From: CAZQBY01 sp964592405 [NCBI: uncultured archaeon]
Lineage (GTDB): Archaea > Altiarchaeota > Altiarchaeia > JAFGQM01
DNA length: 53,327 nucleotides
Direction of reading: 5' to 3'
Assembly: GCA_964592405.1 (NCBI GenBank)
Contig: CAZQBY010000008.1
Coordinates: 1-53,327 of the forward strand
A program made the position numbers and the translations under genes. Below are positions 41,571-50,710 of this stretch, in pieces. The notes beneath the pieces were generated by a model. The model had not been told where the DNA came from, made no database searches, and saw only the letters and a program-made list of their open reading frames with translations. The stretch's first letter is position 1; each line of letters opens with the position of its first letter.

Positions 41571-42722
41571 ATGGACATACTAATGGTCGGGTGGGAATTC
41601 CCACCATTCTATACTGGAGGATTGGGCATCCATTGTTATCATCTAACACGAAACCTAAGTTCACGGGGAATCAACATAACCTTTCTGATGCCAAAGAACC
41701 CATATCATCCGAAATGTGATTACATGAAAATAGTTGAAGTAGACTCTTCCTTTATACCCGGCCCATATGCCACTCTTCAGAAGGTGGGCGAAAACTATGG
41801 CGGCAACCTTTTTGATAACATCTGGAAGTATAACAATCTCTGTCTGGCATATGCCCTCCAAGAGAAATTTGATATCATACACTGCCATGATTGGATGACG
41901 GCCATAGCTGGTATAGCAATAAAAAAGGCAACCGGAAAACCACTGGTTGTCACAATCCATTCTACAGAATATGACCGGACAGGAAACCTATCCCCAAATC
42001 CTTGGGTTCTGGACAGAGAAAAAAATATTGTTCAGGCCGCAGATGTCATAATAACAGTCAGTGAGGCTATGAAGAGACAACTCATTGAGAGATTTGGAGC
42101 TAGTCCCAGCAAGATAGTGGTGATATACAATGCTATAGACCACGAGAACTGGGCAATACAACAGGTCAGGGGACGTTTCCCAAACGAGAAGATAGTACTG
42201 TTTTTGGGGAGGCTAACACTCCAGAAGGGTCCAGACTTTTTCCTCAAGGCTGCTAAGAAAGTGCTTGAGAAAGAGGAAAATGTTACATTTGTCATAGGAG
42301 GTAGAGGGGATATGCTCCCTCAACTTATACAACAGGCAATAGAACTGGGTATCTCGGACAAGGTCATGTTTCTAGGCTATGTTCCGGATGATGAGCTTCC
42401 ACGACTTTATTCTGCTGCTGATGTTTTTGTTCTCTCTTCAGTCTCCGAGCCATTCGGCATAACTGCCCTAGAAGCGATTGCATCTGGCACGCCCACCATA
42501 ATAACAAAACAAAGCGGTGTTAGAGAAATAGTGAGACATGCATTTGCCGTGGATTTCTGGGATATTGATGAAATGGCCAATAAGATACTGGCTCTTATTA
42601 CATACTCCTCACTCCACAAGTCCATGAGGGAGAATGGAAGAAGGGAGATATCCAGATACACATGGGAAAAAGTAGCCCGTGAGACCATAGAAAAAGCCTA
42701 CTCCCGAGTAGCCCATTTATGA
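41571..42722 (+). CDS. Glycosyltransferase GT4, glycogen/starch-synthase-like
   Basis: A 383-residue GT-B enzyme. The start MDILMVGWEFPPFYTGGLGI is the glucan-synthase-like N-terminus with the GG(L)G donor loop. FDIIHCHDWMTAIAGIAIKK, FLGRLTLQKGPDFFLKAAKK, and SSVSEPFGITALEAIASGTP (E-x7-E) are the other GT4/GT5 marks. It probably transfers glucose in alpha-glucan synthesis or trimming, given GH57, GT3 and debranching genes next to it. It could instead act on a glycolipid, as the family is broad. GH57 follows 19 bp later. Confidence 0.85.
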   Translation: MDILMVGWEFPPFYTGGLGIHCYHLTRNLSSRGINITFLMPKNPYHPKCDYMKIVEVDSSFIPGPYATLQKVGENYGGNLFDNIWKYNNLCLAYALQEKFDIIHCHDWMTAIAGIAIKKATGKPLVVTIHSTEYDRTGNLSPNPWVLDREKNIVQAADVIITVSEAMKRQLIERFGASPSKIVVIYNAIDHENWAIQQVRGRFPNEKIVLFLGRLTLQKGPDFFLKAAKKVLEKEENVTFVIGGRGDMLPQLIQQAIELGISDKVMFLGYVPDDELPRLYSAADVFVLSSVSEPFGITALEAIASGTPTIITKQSGVREIVRHAFAVDFWDIDEMANKILALITYSSLHKSMRENGRREISRYTWEKVARETIEKAYSRVAHL

Positions 42723-42741
42723 GTATTTTCCTTCTAAAAAC

Positions 42742-43947
42742 ATGATGGCATCCATATGCATGTATTTTCAGGTACATCAGCCACACCGCCTTGACAGATA
42801 TACTTTTTTCGATGTTGGAACAGGTAAGTCATACTTCAATGAAGCCCGAAACAGGGAGATATTCGAACGTGTCGCTCGCAAATGTTACTATCCAACGAAT
42901 GAGATTCTCAGACGCCTCATAAATCAGACAGATGGTGCCTTCAGGGTATCCTTCAGTCTAACCGGAACCTTCATAGAACAATGCCTAAAATATGATCCCG
43001 GAGTATTGGAGAGTTTTCAGCAGCTTTTCGATACTGGTTATGTTGATATCCTGAGTGAAACATACTACCACTCACTTGCCTATCTTATCTCCAAAGACGA
43101 ATTTAGGGATCAGGTGAAGGAACACCGAAGGGTCATAAGGGAACATTTTGATTACAAACCCGTGGTTTTCAGAAATACAGAGGCCATGTACAACAATGAG
43201 CTTGCCCGGGAGGTGGAAGCCATGGGATACAAGGGGATAGTCGCTGAGGGCTGGGATTATTATTTGGGGTGGCGGAGCCCCAATTATGTCTATACTCCTC
43301 TGGGCTGTAAAAAGCTAAAGCTCATGATGCGAAACTACCGGCTGAGTGATGATATCTCCTTCCGATTTTCAACCCATACTTGGAAGGAATATCCGCTGAC
43401 TGCCGACAAATATGCCTCATGGCTTTCAGCCAATCAGGGCCAGATAATCAATCTCTTTATGGATTATGAGACATTTGGTGAGCATCAGTGGGCGGAGACA
43501 GGCATATTTGAATTTTTGAATCACCTTCCCAACGAGATATTGAAGTATCCACATCTGGACTTCAAGACCACCCGTGATGTTGTGGAATGCTATGATCCGG
43601 TTGATGTTATAGATATTCACAATTTCTCATCATGGGCGGATGTTGACCGCGATTTGACTGCTTGGCTCGGTAATGAGATGCAGCAGGATGCCTTTCACAA
43701 GCTGAAAAGTTTTGAACAGAGAGTCAAGGCAGCAGCTAGCAAGGAGCTTCTTAAGATATGGAGAACCCTGCAGACTTCAGACCATTTTTACTACATGTGC
43801 ACAAAGTGGTTTGCAGACGGCGATATACATAAATACTTCAATGATTATGATACTCCATATGACGCTTTCACGAACTTCATGAATGTACTTTCAGATTTCA
43901 AAAGAAGGATTGAACTTATTAACGCCTCCCCGTCTCGGGCAACCTAA
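42742..43947 (+). CDS. Glycoside hydrolase family 57 (alpha-amylase-like)
   Basis: A 401-residue GH57 catalytic domain. It opens with the usual YFQVHQPHRL (motif 1). The nucleophile is E147 in VVFRNTEAMYNNELA (motif 3), and the acid/base is D241 in NLFMDYETFGEHQW (motif 4). AEGWDYYLGWRSPNYVY also matches amylase-type members. It should cleave or transfer alpha-1,4 (or 1,6) glucan bonds inside the cell; no signal peptide is visible. Branching activity cannot be excluded. It sits between a GT4 synthase and a convergent GT3 glycogen synthase. Confidence 0.9.
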   Translation: MMASICMYFQVHQPHRLDRYTFFDVGTGKSYFNEARNREIFERVARKCYYPTNEILRRLINQTDGAFRVSFSLTGTFIEQCLKYDPGVLESFQQLFDTGYVDILSETYYHSLAYLISKDEFRDQVKEHRRVIREHFDYKPVVFRNTEAMYNNELAREVEAMGYKGIVAEGWDYYLGWRSPNYVYTPLGCKKLKLMMRNYRLSDDISFRFSTHTWKEYPLTADKYASWLSANQGQIINLFMDYETFGEHQWAETGIFEFLNHLPNEILKYPHLDFKTTRDVVECYDPVDVIDIHNFSSWADVDRDLTAWLGNEMQQDAFHKLKSFEQRVKAAASKELLKIWRTLQTSDHFYYMCTKWFADGDIHKYFNDYDTPYDAFTNFMNVLSDFKRRIELINASPSRAT

Positions 43948-43956
43948 GCCAACACC

Positions 43957-45765
43957 TCAATCCTTTTTACTCCTCTTCTTGACCCTTTCCAAAGCCATCC
44001 CATAAGCACTTATGTAGTTGTTTATAAGGTTGCTCCAATCAGCCACTTCTGAAAGGCGCTTGGCTTCTATCTTCTTCTGGACCCGCTCCTTGCGCGTTGT
44101 ATGCAGTATGAAGTGCATGTGTTCCACCAGTTGTTTGATGGCCTTTTTATCGCCCTTCACCCTGTCCAACACAAATATAGCCGATTTGTCCTCTTTGACA
44201 TAATCCTCTATAAATCTGCCGAATCCTGCCTGATTGGTTGTAACTGAGGGTACTGCCATTGCTGCAGTCTCCAGCGGAGTGTAACCCCATGGCTCGTAAT
44301 AGGAGGGAAATATCCCGAGGTGGCATCCGGTTACTGCATCATTATAATTGAGGTTCAGAAGCCCGTCAGCTGATGAGAGATAGGCTGGATAATATATCAC
44401 CTTGACCCGATCATCCTTGCTGTTATTAAGACCTTTCTCTCGTAGCAGCTTCATTATAAGATCATTTGGATCCGACAGCTCAAGCGCACATATTGGGGGG
44501 GCCTTCCCGGACTTTGAGCGCATTCGCACTATCATCTGTTTTAGGTTATAAAGGAATGACTTGTCAAAAATATTTGTCTTAGTAGGCAGGTTACCCGTGC
44601 AGACCGACTCAAGTATATGTTCACGTATCTCATCTAGGTTTTCCAACACCTCGTCCTCAATGGAATCAAAGAGAGCCAGGTTATCCAACACCTCCAGATT
44701 TCCGCCCTTCGTCTGGGCAGGTATCCAAAGAAAAACCACAGCAGTTTTCTTTGATTTTTCCTCCTTCAGACGCTGATTGAGTATTCTAAGTGCCTCCAAG
44801 AGTATGTCAAACCCCTTGTTGTGATATTCATATCTCCCAGATGTGAAGAAGTAGAGGCAGTTCTTTGTATCGATTTCATAATAGGGAGAGAAGAACGACA
44901 TGACAAAGTGTTTTATCCTCCGGCGGAACTCTCTGTGTGAGACACTAAGCTCCTCCATTGATGGATAATTGTCGATCGCCAGTCCATTGAGTGTGAGTGC
45001 ATCCGGATATCTGCCAAGTATGTATTCTGCTTCATCAGCTGTAACCTTGCTTACTGTTGTGAAGACATCAGCATTCTGTGCACAAGCCTTTTCAAGAGTA
45101 TGTATTGCTTCTATCCCATAGGCTTTGGCATATTCGTCTTTGACAACTTTTTTGAGCTTTATACCTTCGCTTACTTTGCCCATTAAGTCCTCTCCTCTCT
45201 CGGCCATTGTGCGGCCCAAAGTGGTTGCATGGGTAGTGAAGACCAGACCTGCCGTTACATTTGCTGACCTGAGGTGAAGCAGGCCTGCTCCACTTAACCA
45301 CTCATGGAACTGACATATCACCTGTTCATCCCTGAACTCCTTAAGCTTAAGAATTCTTTCCAGCATTATCCCCACAGCCTTGCTCCAGACAACCGAGTCA
45401 TTGAACAGTGTATCAGATCTTAGTGAGTCCACCCCATACTCCAGCCACAGATTGGTCTTGATATCATTTATTTTTCTCTTAAGTCCTATTGGATCAACAA
45501 GCATACAGTTGACTCTATCAGCCCTTAGCCATCTTCCATATGTGCATTTTATCCCCTGCATCTCAAGATCTAGGCAGAGTTTATGAAAGGGGCCCTCGTC
45601 GACCTCCTCAAAATCCACAGAAACGCTCTTTGGGTCATACGGGCCGATAGCATAGTATTCCTTGAATCTCTTTCTCATCTGTGGAGCTTTAGAGGCTATG
45701 ACTGCATATATGCCGCCTACTTTATGTGCAACCTCGTTAGATACCTCAAAAACGATAGCGTCCAT
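43957..45765 (-). CDS. Glycogen synthase, GT3 family (eukaryote/yeast type)
   Basis: A 602-residue enzyme. The first 40 residues, IVFEVSNEVAHKVGGIYAVI, match the E-V-x-N-K-V-GGI-Y start of GT3 synthases such as yeast Gsy2, not the bacterial GT5 type. ICQFHEWLSGAGLLHLR, VFTTHATTLGRTMAERG and GIFPSYYEPWGYTPLETAAM (E-x7-E donor site) follow. It elongates glycogen, normally from UDP-glucose, which galU here could supply. The arginine cluster for glucose-6-phosphate control is not obvious. It converges on the GH57 gene, nine bases away. Confidence 0.9.
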   Translation of the reverse strand: MDAIVFEVSNEVAHKVGGIYAVIASKAPQMRKRFKEYYAIGPYDPKSVSVDFEEVDEGPFHKLCLDLEMQGIKCTYGRWLRADRVNCMLVDPIGLKRKINDIKTNLWLEYGVDSLRSDTLFNDSVVWSKAVGIMLERILKLKEFRDEQVICQFHEWLSGAGLLHLRSANVTAGLVFTTHATTLGRTMAERGEDLMGKVSEGIKLKKVVKDEYAKAYGIEAIHTLEKACAQNADVFTTVSKVTADEAEYILGRYPDALTLNGLAIDNYPSMEELSVSHREFRRRIKHFVMSFFSPYYEIDTKNCLYFFTSGRYEYHNKGFDILLEALRILNQRLKEEKSKKTAVVFLWIPAQTKGGNLEVLDNLALFDSIEDEVLENLDEIREHILESVCTGNLPTKTNIFDKSFLYNLKQMIVRMRSKSGKAPPICALELSDPNDLIMKLLREKGLNNSKDDRVKVIYYPAYLSSADGLLNLNYNDAVTGCHLGIFPSYYEPWGYTPLETAAMAVPSVTTNQAGFGRFIEDYVKEDKSAIFVLDRVKGDKKAIKQLVEHMHFILHTTRKERVQKKIEAKRLSEVADWSNLINNYISAYGMALERVKKRSKKD

Positions 45766-45834
45766 TCCTCCAGATAGTATGGCTGTATGCTAATATGCTC
45801 TTAGCAGAATAAAAACTTCCGGGGCCAGTCTGCA

Positions 45835-47769
45835 TCATCTGGCCTCTGCAATGACTCGCAGCAGTTCAGCTACACTCCAGGCTTGGTTAATGCACCCTCT
45901 GGGGGTATGTGGCGGATCACCATCAAACGCTTCACTAATGCCTCCAATGCAGGCAGTCCACAAATGTTCCTTGAGTAGTGTCTTTACAAACTGCATAATA
46001 TCCTCCTCAGGATAAACGCGCTTGTATGCATCTACAAATGGTCCCAGCAGCCAAGGCCACACCGTCCCCTGATGGTAAGCTAGATCCCGGGTCAGTTGAT
46101 CCCCTTCCATATGTCCTTTGTACATGGGGTCTTTCACGTTCAGGGTCCTCAAACCAAATGGTGTCAGCAGTTCCTGCTTTGCTGTATCTACAACACTCTT
46201 CCACCACTTTTTGTTGAGCACCGGAAACGGCAATGAGACTGCAAACAGGGCATTTGGTCTTATGGACGGATCTCTTACCTTGTTTATGACATCAAACAGA
46301 TATCCGGTTTCACTATTCCAAAATTCCCTGTTGAAGGAGTTACTGCAGAGGATAGCTGTGTTTTTGTAGTCCTCCGGATCTTCCTTAAACCTCTTGGCTA
46401 ATCTTGAGCATATAGAGAGGGCATTAAACCAAAGGGCCTGTATCTCCACAGCCTTGCCATTTCTGGGAGTTACGGCACCATACTGCGTTACTGCATCCAT
46501 CCATGTCATAGGAAGTTCAGATTCTGACTCTATCAGGCCATCATCTCCCATCATGTTTTTGTACTCTGCGACAATGGTTTTCATCCCATCCCACAGATGC
46601 GTCCCTACAAATGAATAGTCGTTGGTATATTCAAGGTATTTCCAAACTGACCAGAAGAACCAAAGAGAGGTATCCAGTGAGTTGATGTTCTTGCCATCAA
46701 CAAAGTTATTTGGTATCATCCCTTTCTCGGCCTGATTCAGGAGATTGACCAGTATGGACTCTGCTTCGTCTTTTCTACCGTTTGTGAGGCATAGTCCCGG
46801 CAGGCTTATGAGTGAGTCCCTGCCCCACTCACCAAACCATGGATATCCTGCTATTATTGCACTCAGCCTGCCCTTCTCTATTATAAAATCATCAGATGCC
46901 TTAATAAGCTGTGTAATATTTTTTGACTCTTTCATACCCCCGTGTTTAAAGAAATCCTCAGCAAGCCTCTGCCGTCTTTTAGCTTCAGTCTCCATGAGAT
47001 ATGATGGTGATTCCAGCAACTCCTTGCATTTTTCCAGAGCAGTTCTTGCAGCCATGTCAGCACACAGGATGATGTAAAATTCATCCCCCTTCTTTATGTC
47101 AGCATCTAGCCGTGCTCCAATGAAAACATCCTCCAAACAGAGATATCCTCGGGCATACTCTTCCCTGTAGAAAAGCCCCCGGACCAGACAATCATCATAA
47201 GGGGGCTTTCGGAATTTGCCTATTGTGGAACTGGCGCATATTGTTGGCGGATCGTCGTGTGTTGGTGTCATCACAGCGATCCCGTCATTGATGTCAAAGG
47301 TAAATCTCCAGCTGGGATCCCTAAGAACCTCGTGATGATTTCGGCTTGTCACTAGGATATTGGCTCCAAAAGTTAGCTTACCCGGACTGTCCTTCAGCCG
47401 GTAGCCTACAACCACAGCGTTTAGTCCTCTTGGCATAAAGATTCTCTTCTGTAGGACCAAGCTTTCAAATTCATACATAAATGTTGGGTGATCACCATCC
47501 GAAAACGCCTTTAGCAGAAACGGGTTTTCTGGCTCGGTATCACCCCAATACTGGTTCAGAGACAGGTTATATCTTTTGCCTCCAAAGCTTACTTCCTCCT
47601 CTATCTTGGGCACGAGCATACGCCTGTCCTCTGGCGAAAATGCGGCTATCAAAAGACCGTGATACTTCCTTGTGTTTAGACCTGTAACAGTGGATGATGA
47701 ATAACCTCCAAGGGCATTCGTCAGTAACCATTCCCGCCCGTCTCGCCAGGACAGGTTGCTTATTTCCAT
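45835..47769 (-). CDS. Glycogen debranching enzyme (amylo-alpha-1,6-glucosidase)
   Basis: I choose the ATG at 47769 (MEISNLSWRDGREWLLTNAL), which is the standard start of the archaeal/bacterial GDE family; the frame stays open 25 codons further but the extension looks unlike the family. About 644 residues: an N-terminal beta-sandwich domain (GGYSSSTVTGLNTRKYHGLL), then an (alpha/alpha)6 barrel with AGYPWFGEWGRDSLISLPGL carrying a catalytic acid, and LAYHQGTVWPWLLGPFVDAY near the C-terminus. It removes alpha-1,6-linked glucose at branch points. A TATA-like box lies 20-35 bp upstream. Its place after the GT3 synthase completes a glycogen cycle. Confidence 0.92.
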   Translation of the reverse strand: MEISNLSWRDGREWLLTNALGGYSSSTVTGLNTRKYHGLLIAAFSPEDRRMLVPKIEEEVSFGGKRYNLSLNQYWGDTEPENPFLLKAFSDGDHPTFMYEFESLVLQKRIFMPRGLNAVVVGYRLKDSPGKLTFGANILVTSRNHHEVLRDPSWRFTFDINDGIAVMTPTHDDPPTICASSTIGKFRKPPYDDCLVRGLFYREEYARGYLCLEDVFIGARLDADIKKGDEFYIILCADMAARTALEKCKELLESPSYLMETEAKRRQRLAEDFFKHGGMKESKNITQLIKASDDFIIEKGRLSAIIAGYPWFGEWGRDSLISLPGLCLTNGRKDEAESILVNLLNQAEKGMIPNNFVDGKNINSLDTSLWFFWSVWKYLEYTNDYSFVGTHLWDGMKTIVAEYKNMMGDDGLIESESELPMTWMDAVTQYGAVTPRNGKAVEIQALWFNALSICSRLAKRFKEDPEDYKNTAILCSNSFNREFWNSETGYLFDVINKVRDPSIRPNALFAVSLPFPVLNKKWWKSVVDTAKQELLTPFGLRTLNVKDPMYKGHMEGDQLTRDLAYHQGTVWPWLLGPFVDAYKRVYPEEDIMQFVKTLLKEHLWTACIGGISEAFDGDPPHTPRGCINQAWSVAELLRVIAEAR

Positions 47770-47789
47770 CAGATAATTCACTGAGCAGA

Positions 47790-47805
47790 CAAGATAAACT
47801 TTTAA
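47790..47805 (-). promoter_or_regulatory. Putative promoter of the debranching-enzyme gene
   Basis: On the minus strand AAGGTATTAAAAGTTTATC lies about 20-36 bp before the ATG at 47769. This supports that start over the upstream one at 47844, which would put the promoter inside the coding region. Confidence 0.45.
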
Positions 47806-47948
47806 TACCTTCTTTCCACAGCTACCACTACGAAGTGGGAACAAAATCAGCTGTTGATTTTTTGCGATTCTCCGGTTTGGACGGAAAAGATTTTATTGAG
47901 AATGACATTAATCTAACACAAATCCCACAGATTTGAAAAGGAGGAAAA

Positions 47949-48419
47949 ATGATAAAAGATCCAAGCAGGTACTTTTATGTATGTGATGGTAGCATTTTGA
48001 AGGGGTTAGCAGATCTGCGAAAGGCTCTCAAGACAATGTCGGATGAGGTCTACTATTACCATGCGGAAAGAAACGATTTCGCCAACTGGATTGCAGGAGT
48101 CATTAGGAACAAAAAACTTGCGGCAAAACTCGAAGGGGCTGACAGAAAAAGGGCTGCAAGGCTTGTGAGTGCAGCCAGCAGGAGTGCCGCCAAGCTCAGG
48201 AAAAAGCCCACAAAAAAGAAGCTCAAAAAGAAAGTGAAGAAGCCAGCCGGGAAGACCAAGAAGAAACCCATGAAAAAGCCAGCCAGAAAGACTTCCAAAA
48301 AGAAAGCGAAGAAGCCTGCATCCAAGAAGGCCCCAAGGATGTCTGCGAAAAAGAAGCCCAAAAAGAAAGCCGGGAAGAAGTCAGCTAGGAAGAGCAAGAA
48401 GAAGCCAAGGAAGGGCTAG
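47949..48419 (+). CDS. DUF5752-like domain fused to a histone-H1-like lysine-rich tail
   Basis: A 156-residue protein in two parts. Residues 1-65 resemble the archaeal DUF5752 module: FYVCDGSILKGLADLRKALK, then MSDEVYYYHAERNDFANWIA and VIRNKKLAAKLE, with conserved His and NDF-W-I. Residues 66-156 are almost only Lys, Pro, Ala, Arg, Ser and Thr, with repeated KKP, KKPA and KKPARKT units, as in the C-terminal tail of eukaryotic H1 or bacterial H1-like proteins. The tail should bind DNA or RNA. A strong AAAAGGAGG stands just before the ATG. Isoelectric point must be very high. Confidence 0.82.
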   Translation: MIKDPSRYFYVCDGSILKGLADLRKALKTMSDEVYYYHAERNDFANWIAGVIRNKKLAAKLEGADRKRAARLVSAASRSAAKLRKKPTKKKLKKKVKKPAGKTKKKPMKKPARKTSKKKAKKPASKKAPRMSAKKKPKKKAGKKSARKSKKKPRKG

Positions 48420-48512
48420 TCAGTACTTCTCTGCAACCCAAGCGGACGAAAACCATCCCGGATTGATGTGCTGTGCCTATCCTTTTTAATCCCTGCAGGC
48501 ATAAACTATCCT

Positions 48513-49418
48513 ATGGGCCGGATAAGAAAGGACTTTTTGCTTGAGAGGTATTCAATAATCTCTGAGGTCAGGGGGGCCCGTCCACAACAATACCATTACA
48601 AGACCGCAAGAGTGAAGAGCGGTCAAGTATGCTTCTTCTGCCCGGGCAATGAGCACATGACACCCCCAACAATAGATCGTTTCCCGAAGACCGGACCTTG
48701 GGAGATACGTGTCTTCAGAAACAAGTTTCCGGCCCTGAGGCCTCCACAGGGCGACCATGAGATAGTGGTTGAGACCAATATTCACAGGAAAGGCATGCAG
48801 GATCTCCCTGCAGATAAGCTCGTGCAGGTTTTCCAGATGCTCGAAAAGCGGAGACTTGCCTTGGGGAAAAAATACAAACATGTCTCAATATTCAAGAATT
48901 ATGGCAGAGAGGCAGGGGCTTCACTGCCACACTCACATATACAGATTATTGCCAGCAACATAATCCCAACAATAGTTGCGCAGGAGCAGGAAGCAGCTCG
49001 GAGATACTTCAGAAAGTGGCATCGATGCGCGTGGTGCGACGAGCTGAAGAAGCTGGACAGGAAGCGCATAGCGGCAGAGACCCACCATTCCATAGCCGTG
49101 GCGGCCAATGCCCCCCGGTTCCCCTATGAGCTCTGGCTCATGCCAAGGCGCCATTGTGGAAACTTTTCCAATCTTGATTCAGAAGAGGCCTTAGACCTCT
49201 GCCGCACACTGAAGCGCATGTTGCAAAAGCTCGGCGAGCTGGGTAAACCACCTTACAATCTGGTCTTCCACTATTCAAAGAAGACTAGAGATGACAGCTA
49301 CCACTTCCACTTAGAACTCATGCCACGGCTCTCAACCCATGCTGGCTATGAACTGGGTGATGGTGTGTATATAGTTAATGTTTCACCAGAGACAGCAGCA
49401 AGATTCTATCGTTCATAA
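48513..49418 (+). CDS. Galactose-1-phosphate uridylyltransferase-like (HIT-fold) protein
   Basis: I start at ATG 48513 (MGRIRKDFLLERYSIISEVR); the frame is open 15 codons further upstream but that part is unlike the family. The 301-residue GalT-type protein has zinc-binding C40-x2-C43 in CFFCPGNE, the nucleophile region SLPHSHIQIIAS with H140, H142 and Q144, and a second CAWCDEL pair. It would transfer nucleotidyl groups between hexose-1-phosphates, either GalT or an ADP/UDP-hexose phosphorylase. Proximity to glycogen genes fits. Its last six bases overlap the convergent GT2 gene. Confidence 0.88.
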   Translation: MGRIRKDFLLERYSIISEVRGARPQQYHYKTARVKSGQVCFFCPGNEHMTPPTIDRFPKTGPWEIRVFRNKFPALRPPQGDHEIVVETNIHRKGMQDLPADKLVQVFQMLEKRRLALGKKYKHVSIFKNYGREAGASLPHSHIQIIASNIIPTIVAQEQEAARRYFRKWHRCAWCDELKKLDRKRIAAETHHSIAVAANAPRFPYELWLMPRRHCGNFSNLDSEEALDLCRTLKRMLQKLGELGKPPYNLVFHYSKKTRDDSYHFHLELMPRLSTHAGYELGDGVYIVNVSPETAARFYRS

Positions 49419-50624
49419 CAGCCCCTGTAGGTCTATCCCGGTCTCGGAGCCCTGCCTTCCTGACTCTATTGCTGACATGAGCCTTTCCCAGTTTCTTTGA
49501 AATCGAAAATATTCATATTTACATCTGCTGGCCATTCTTGGAAAGTCCCACAAAAATCTCTTGAGATTTAGCATATTCTCCTTGGTGGAGTCAAAGTTTG
49601 CCAGAACAACTGATCTAGACATCAATAATAGGGTTGTCATAATGGCCCTTATCCTGATATTCTGCATAAATCTTCTGGGATAATCTGGAAGTTCTCTGAC
49701 CGATATCCCCATAGCGGATAGCTTCTGTCGTTCATACAAAAATCTAGAAACATCTCCCCTTAACTTTGACCAGTAATTAATCATATAGGACTTCTGTGTA
49801 CCGGGAGGTAAATGGATAACACCGGCATTTCTACATAGTAGAGTCTTAAAGCCAAAATATCTGGCGTTGATGGCGTAGTCTATGTCCTCGCCCCTGGGAA
49901 CTAGAGGATCAAAGGGTATCCTTTGGAAGACATCTCTCGATATTAGCATATTACCTCCAAACATCACTATAGTTTCAATTCTTTCCCTATTTTCAAGACT
50001 TCGGAGAACATAGTTTATGTCTTTGTTTTTGTTCCAGAAATGCTTCCAACAGTCAACTTCTTCATTGAGTACATATCTGCCCTTCCTATCCGTATATACG
50101 CCACCTGTTACACCAGCACCTTCTTCAATAGATGCCCTGATAAGCGTTTTCAGCACTTTGCCATCAGCTATTATCACATCATCATCAAGAAAGAAAATAG
50201 CATCGCATCCAAGTATCTGAGCTAAAAAAAGTCCCACATTCCTGACGCTGGAATAACCATGAAGTCCCATCCCTCCTTTAACCATGGGGTACCCAAGACT
50301 GCCCAGTTCCCTCTTTATATCCGCCAATCCTCTCTCAAATATTATCTTCAACTCTTTGTCCAATTTTGATTTCTCAACAAGTTTCTTTATAAACCTTTCA
50401 TATCTCGCTCTACCATGTTCAGCAGCTACCAGTATAACAATGCTGACATCAAGACCCTTGGTATCCAGTCTTCCCAGACTTGTAAGGAGCCGGGAGATGG
50501 TTTCATATCGTGGCGTCTCCGTAGGGTGGTCATACAATTCATAGGTGTGCTGGACAGCCTCCCTCTTCCGGTCGAATATCCAGTAGCTAGGTATAGCTAT
50601 CAAAACTCTCTTGAACTGGGACAT
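49413..50624 (-). CDS. Glycosyltransferase family 2
   Basis: A 403-residue GT-A enzyme. The metal-binding DxD region is in CDAIFFLDDDVIIADGKVLK, preceded by GYSSVRNVGLFLAQILG, the helix that contacts the nucleotide. The later NPGED-type block is VPRGEDIDYAINARYFGFKT. About 120 C-terminal residues include hydrophobic stretches that may lie at the membrane. No signal peptide is seen. It likely builds a surface glycan. It stands alone, convergent with the GalT-like gene. Confidence 0.85.
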   Translation of the reverse strand: MSQFKRVLIAIPSYWIFDRKREAVQHTYELYDHPTETPRYETISRLLTSLGRLDTKGLDVSIVILVAAEHGRARYERFIKKLVEKSKLDKELKIIFERGLADIKRELGSLGYPMVKGGMGLHGYSSVRNVGLFLAQILGCDAIFFLDDDVIIADGKVLKTLIRASIEEGAGVTGGVYTDRKGRYVLNEEVDCWKHFWNKNKDINYVLRSLENRERIETIVMFGGNMLISRDVFQRIPFDPLVPRGEDIDYAINARYFGFKTLLCRNAGVIHLPPGTQKSYMINYWSKLRGDVSRFLYERQKLSAMGISVRELPDYPRRFMQNIRIRAIMTTLLLMSRSVVLANFDSTKENMLNLKRFLWDFPRMASRCKYEYFRFQRNWERLMSAIESGRQGSETGIDLQGLL

Positions 50625-50710
50625 CTTATCAGGCGTGTATTACTTATCCGATGATTAAGATAAATCCCACTACTGATTTTTTAACTATTAGATTGTAATT
50701 CTACAATATT

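Noticed and set aside
41440-41664. 74-residue minus-strand frame between nadA and the GT4 gene
   Set aside because: Overlaps the start of a convincing glycosyltransferase and contains the leader hairpin; no homology recognised.
47694-47936. 80-residue plus-strand frame upstream of the H1-tailed gene
   Set aside because: First half is antisense to the debranching enzyme start and the remainder spans its promoter; no family signal. The tail near 47850-47936 could be coding only if expression data showed it.
48056-48397. 113-residue minus-strand frame rich in Phe, Ala and Leu that looks like a membrane protein
   Set aside because: It is the exact antisense of the Lys/Ala/Pro-rich tail gene; AAG codons read backward give Leu/Phe. 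No separate start signal or family match.
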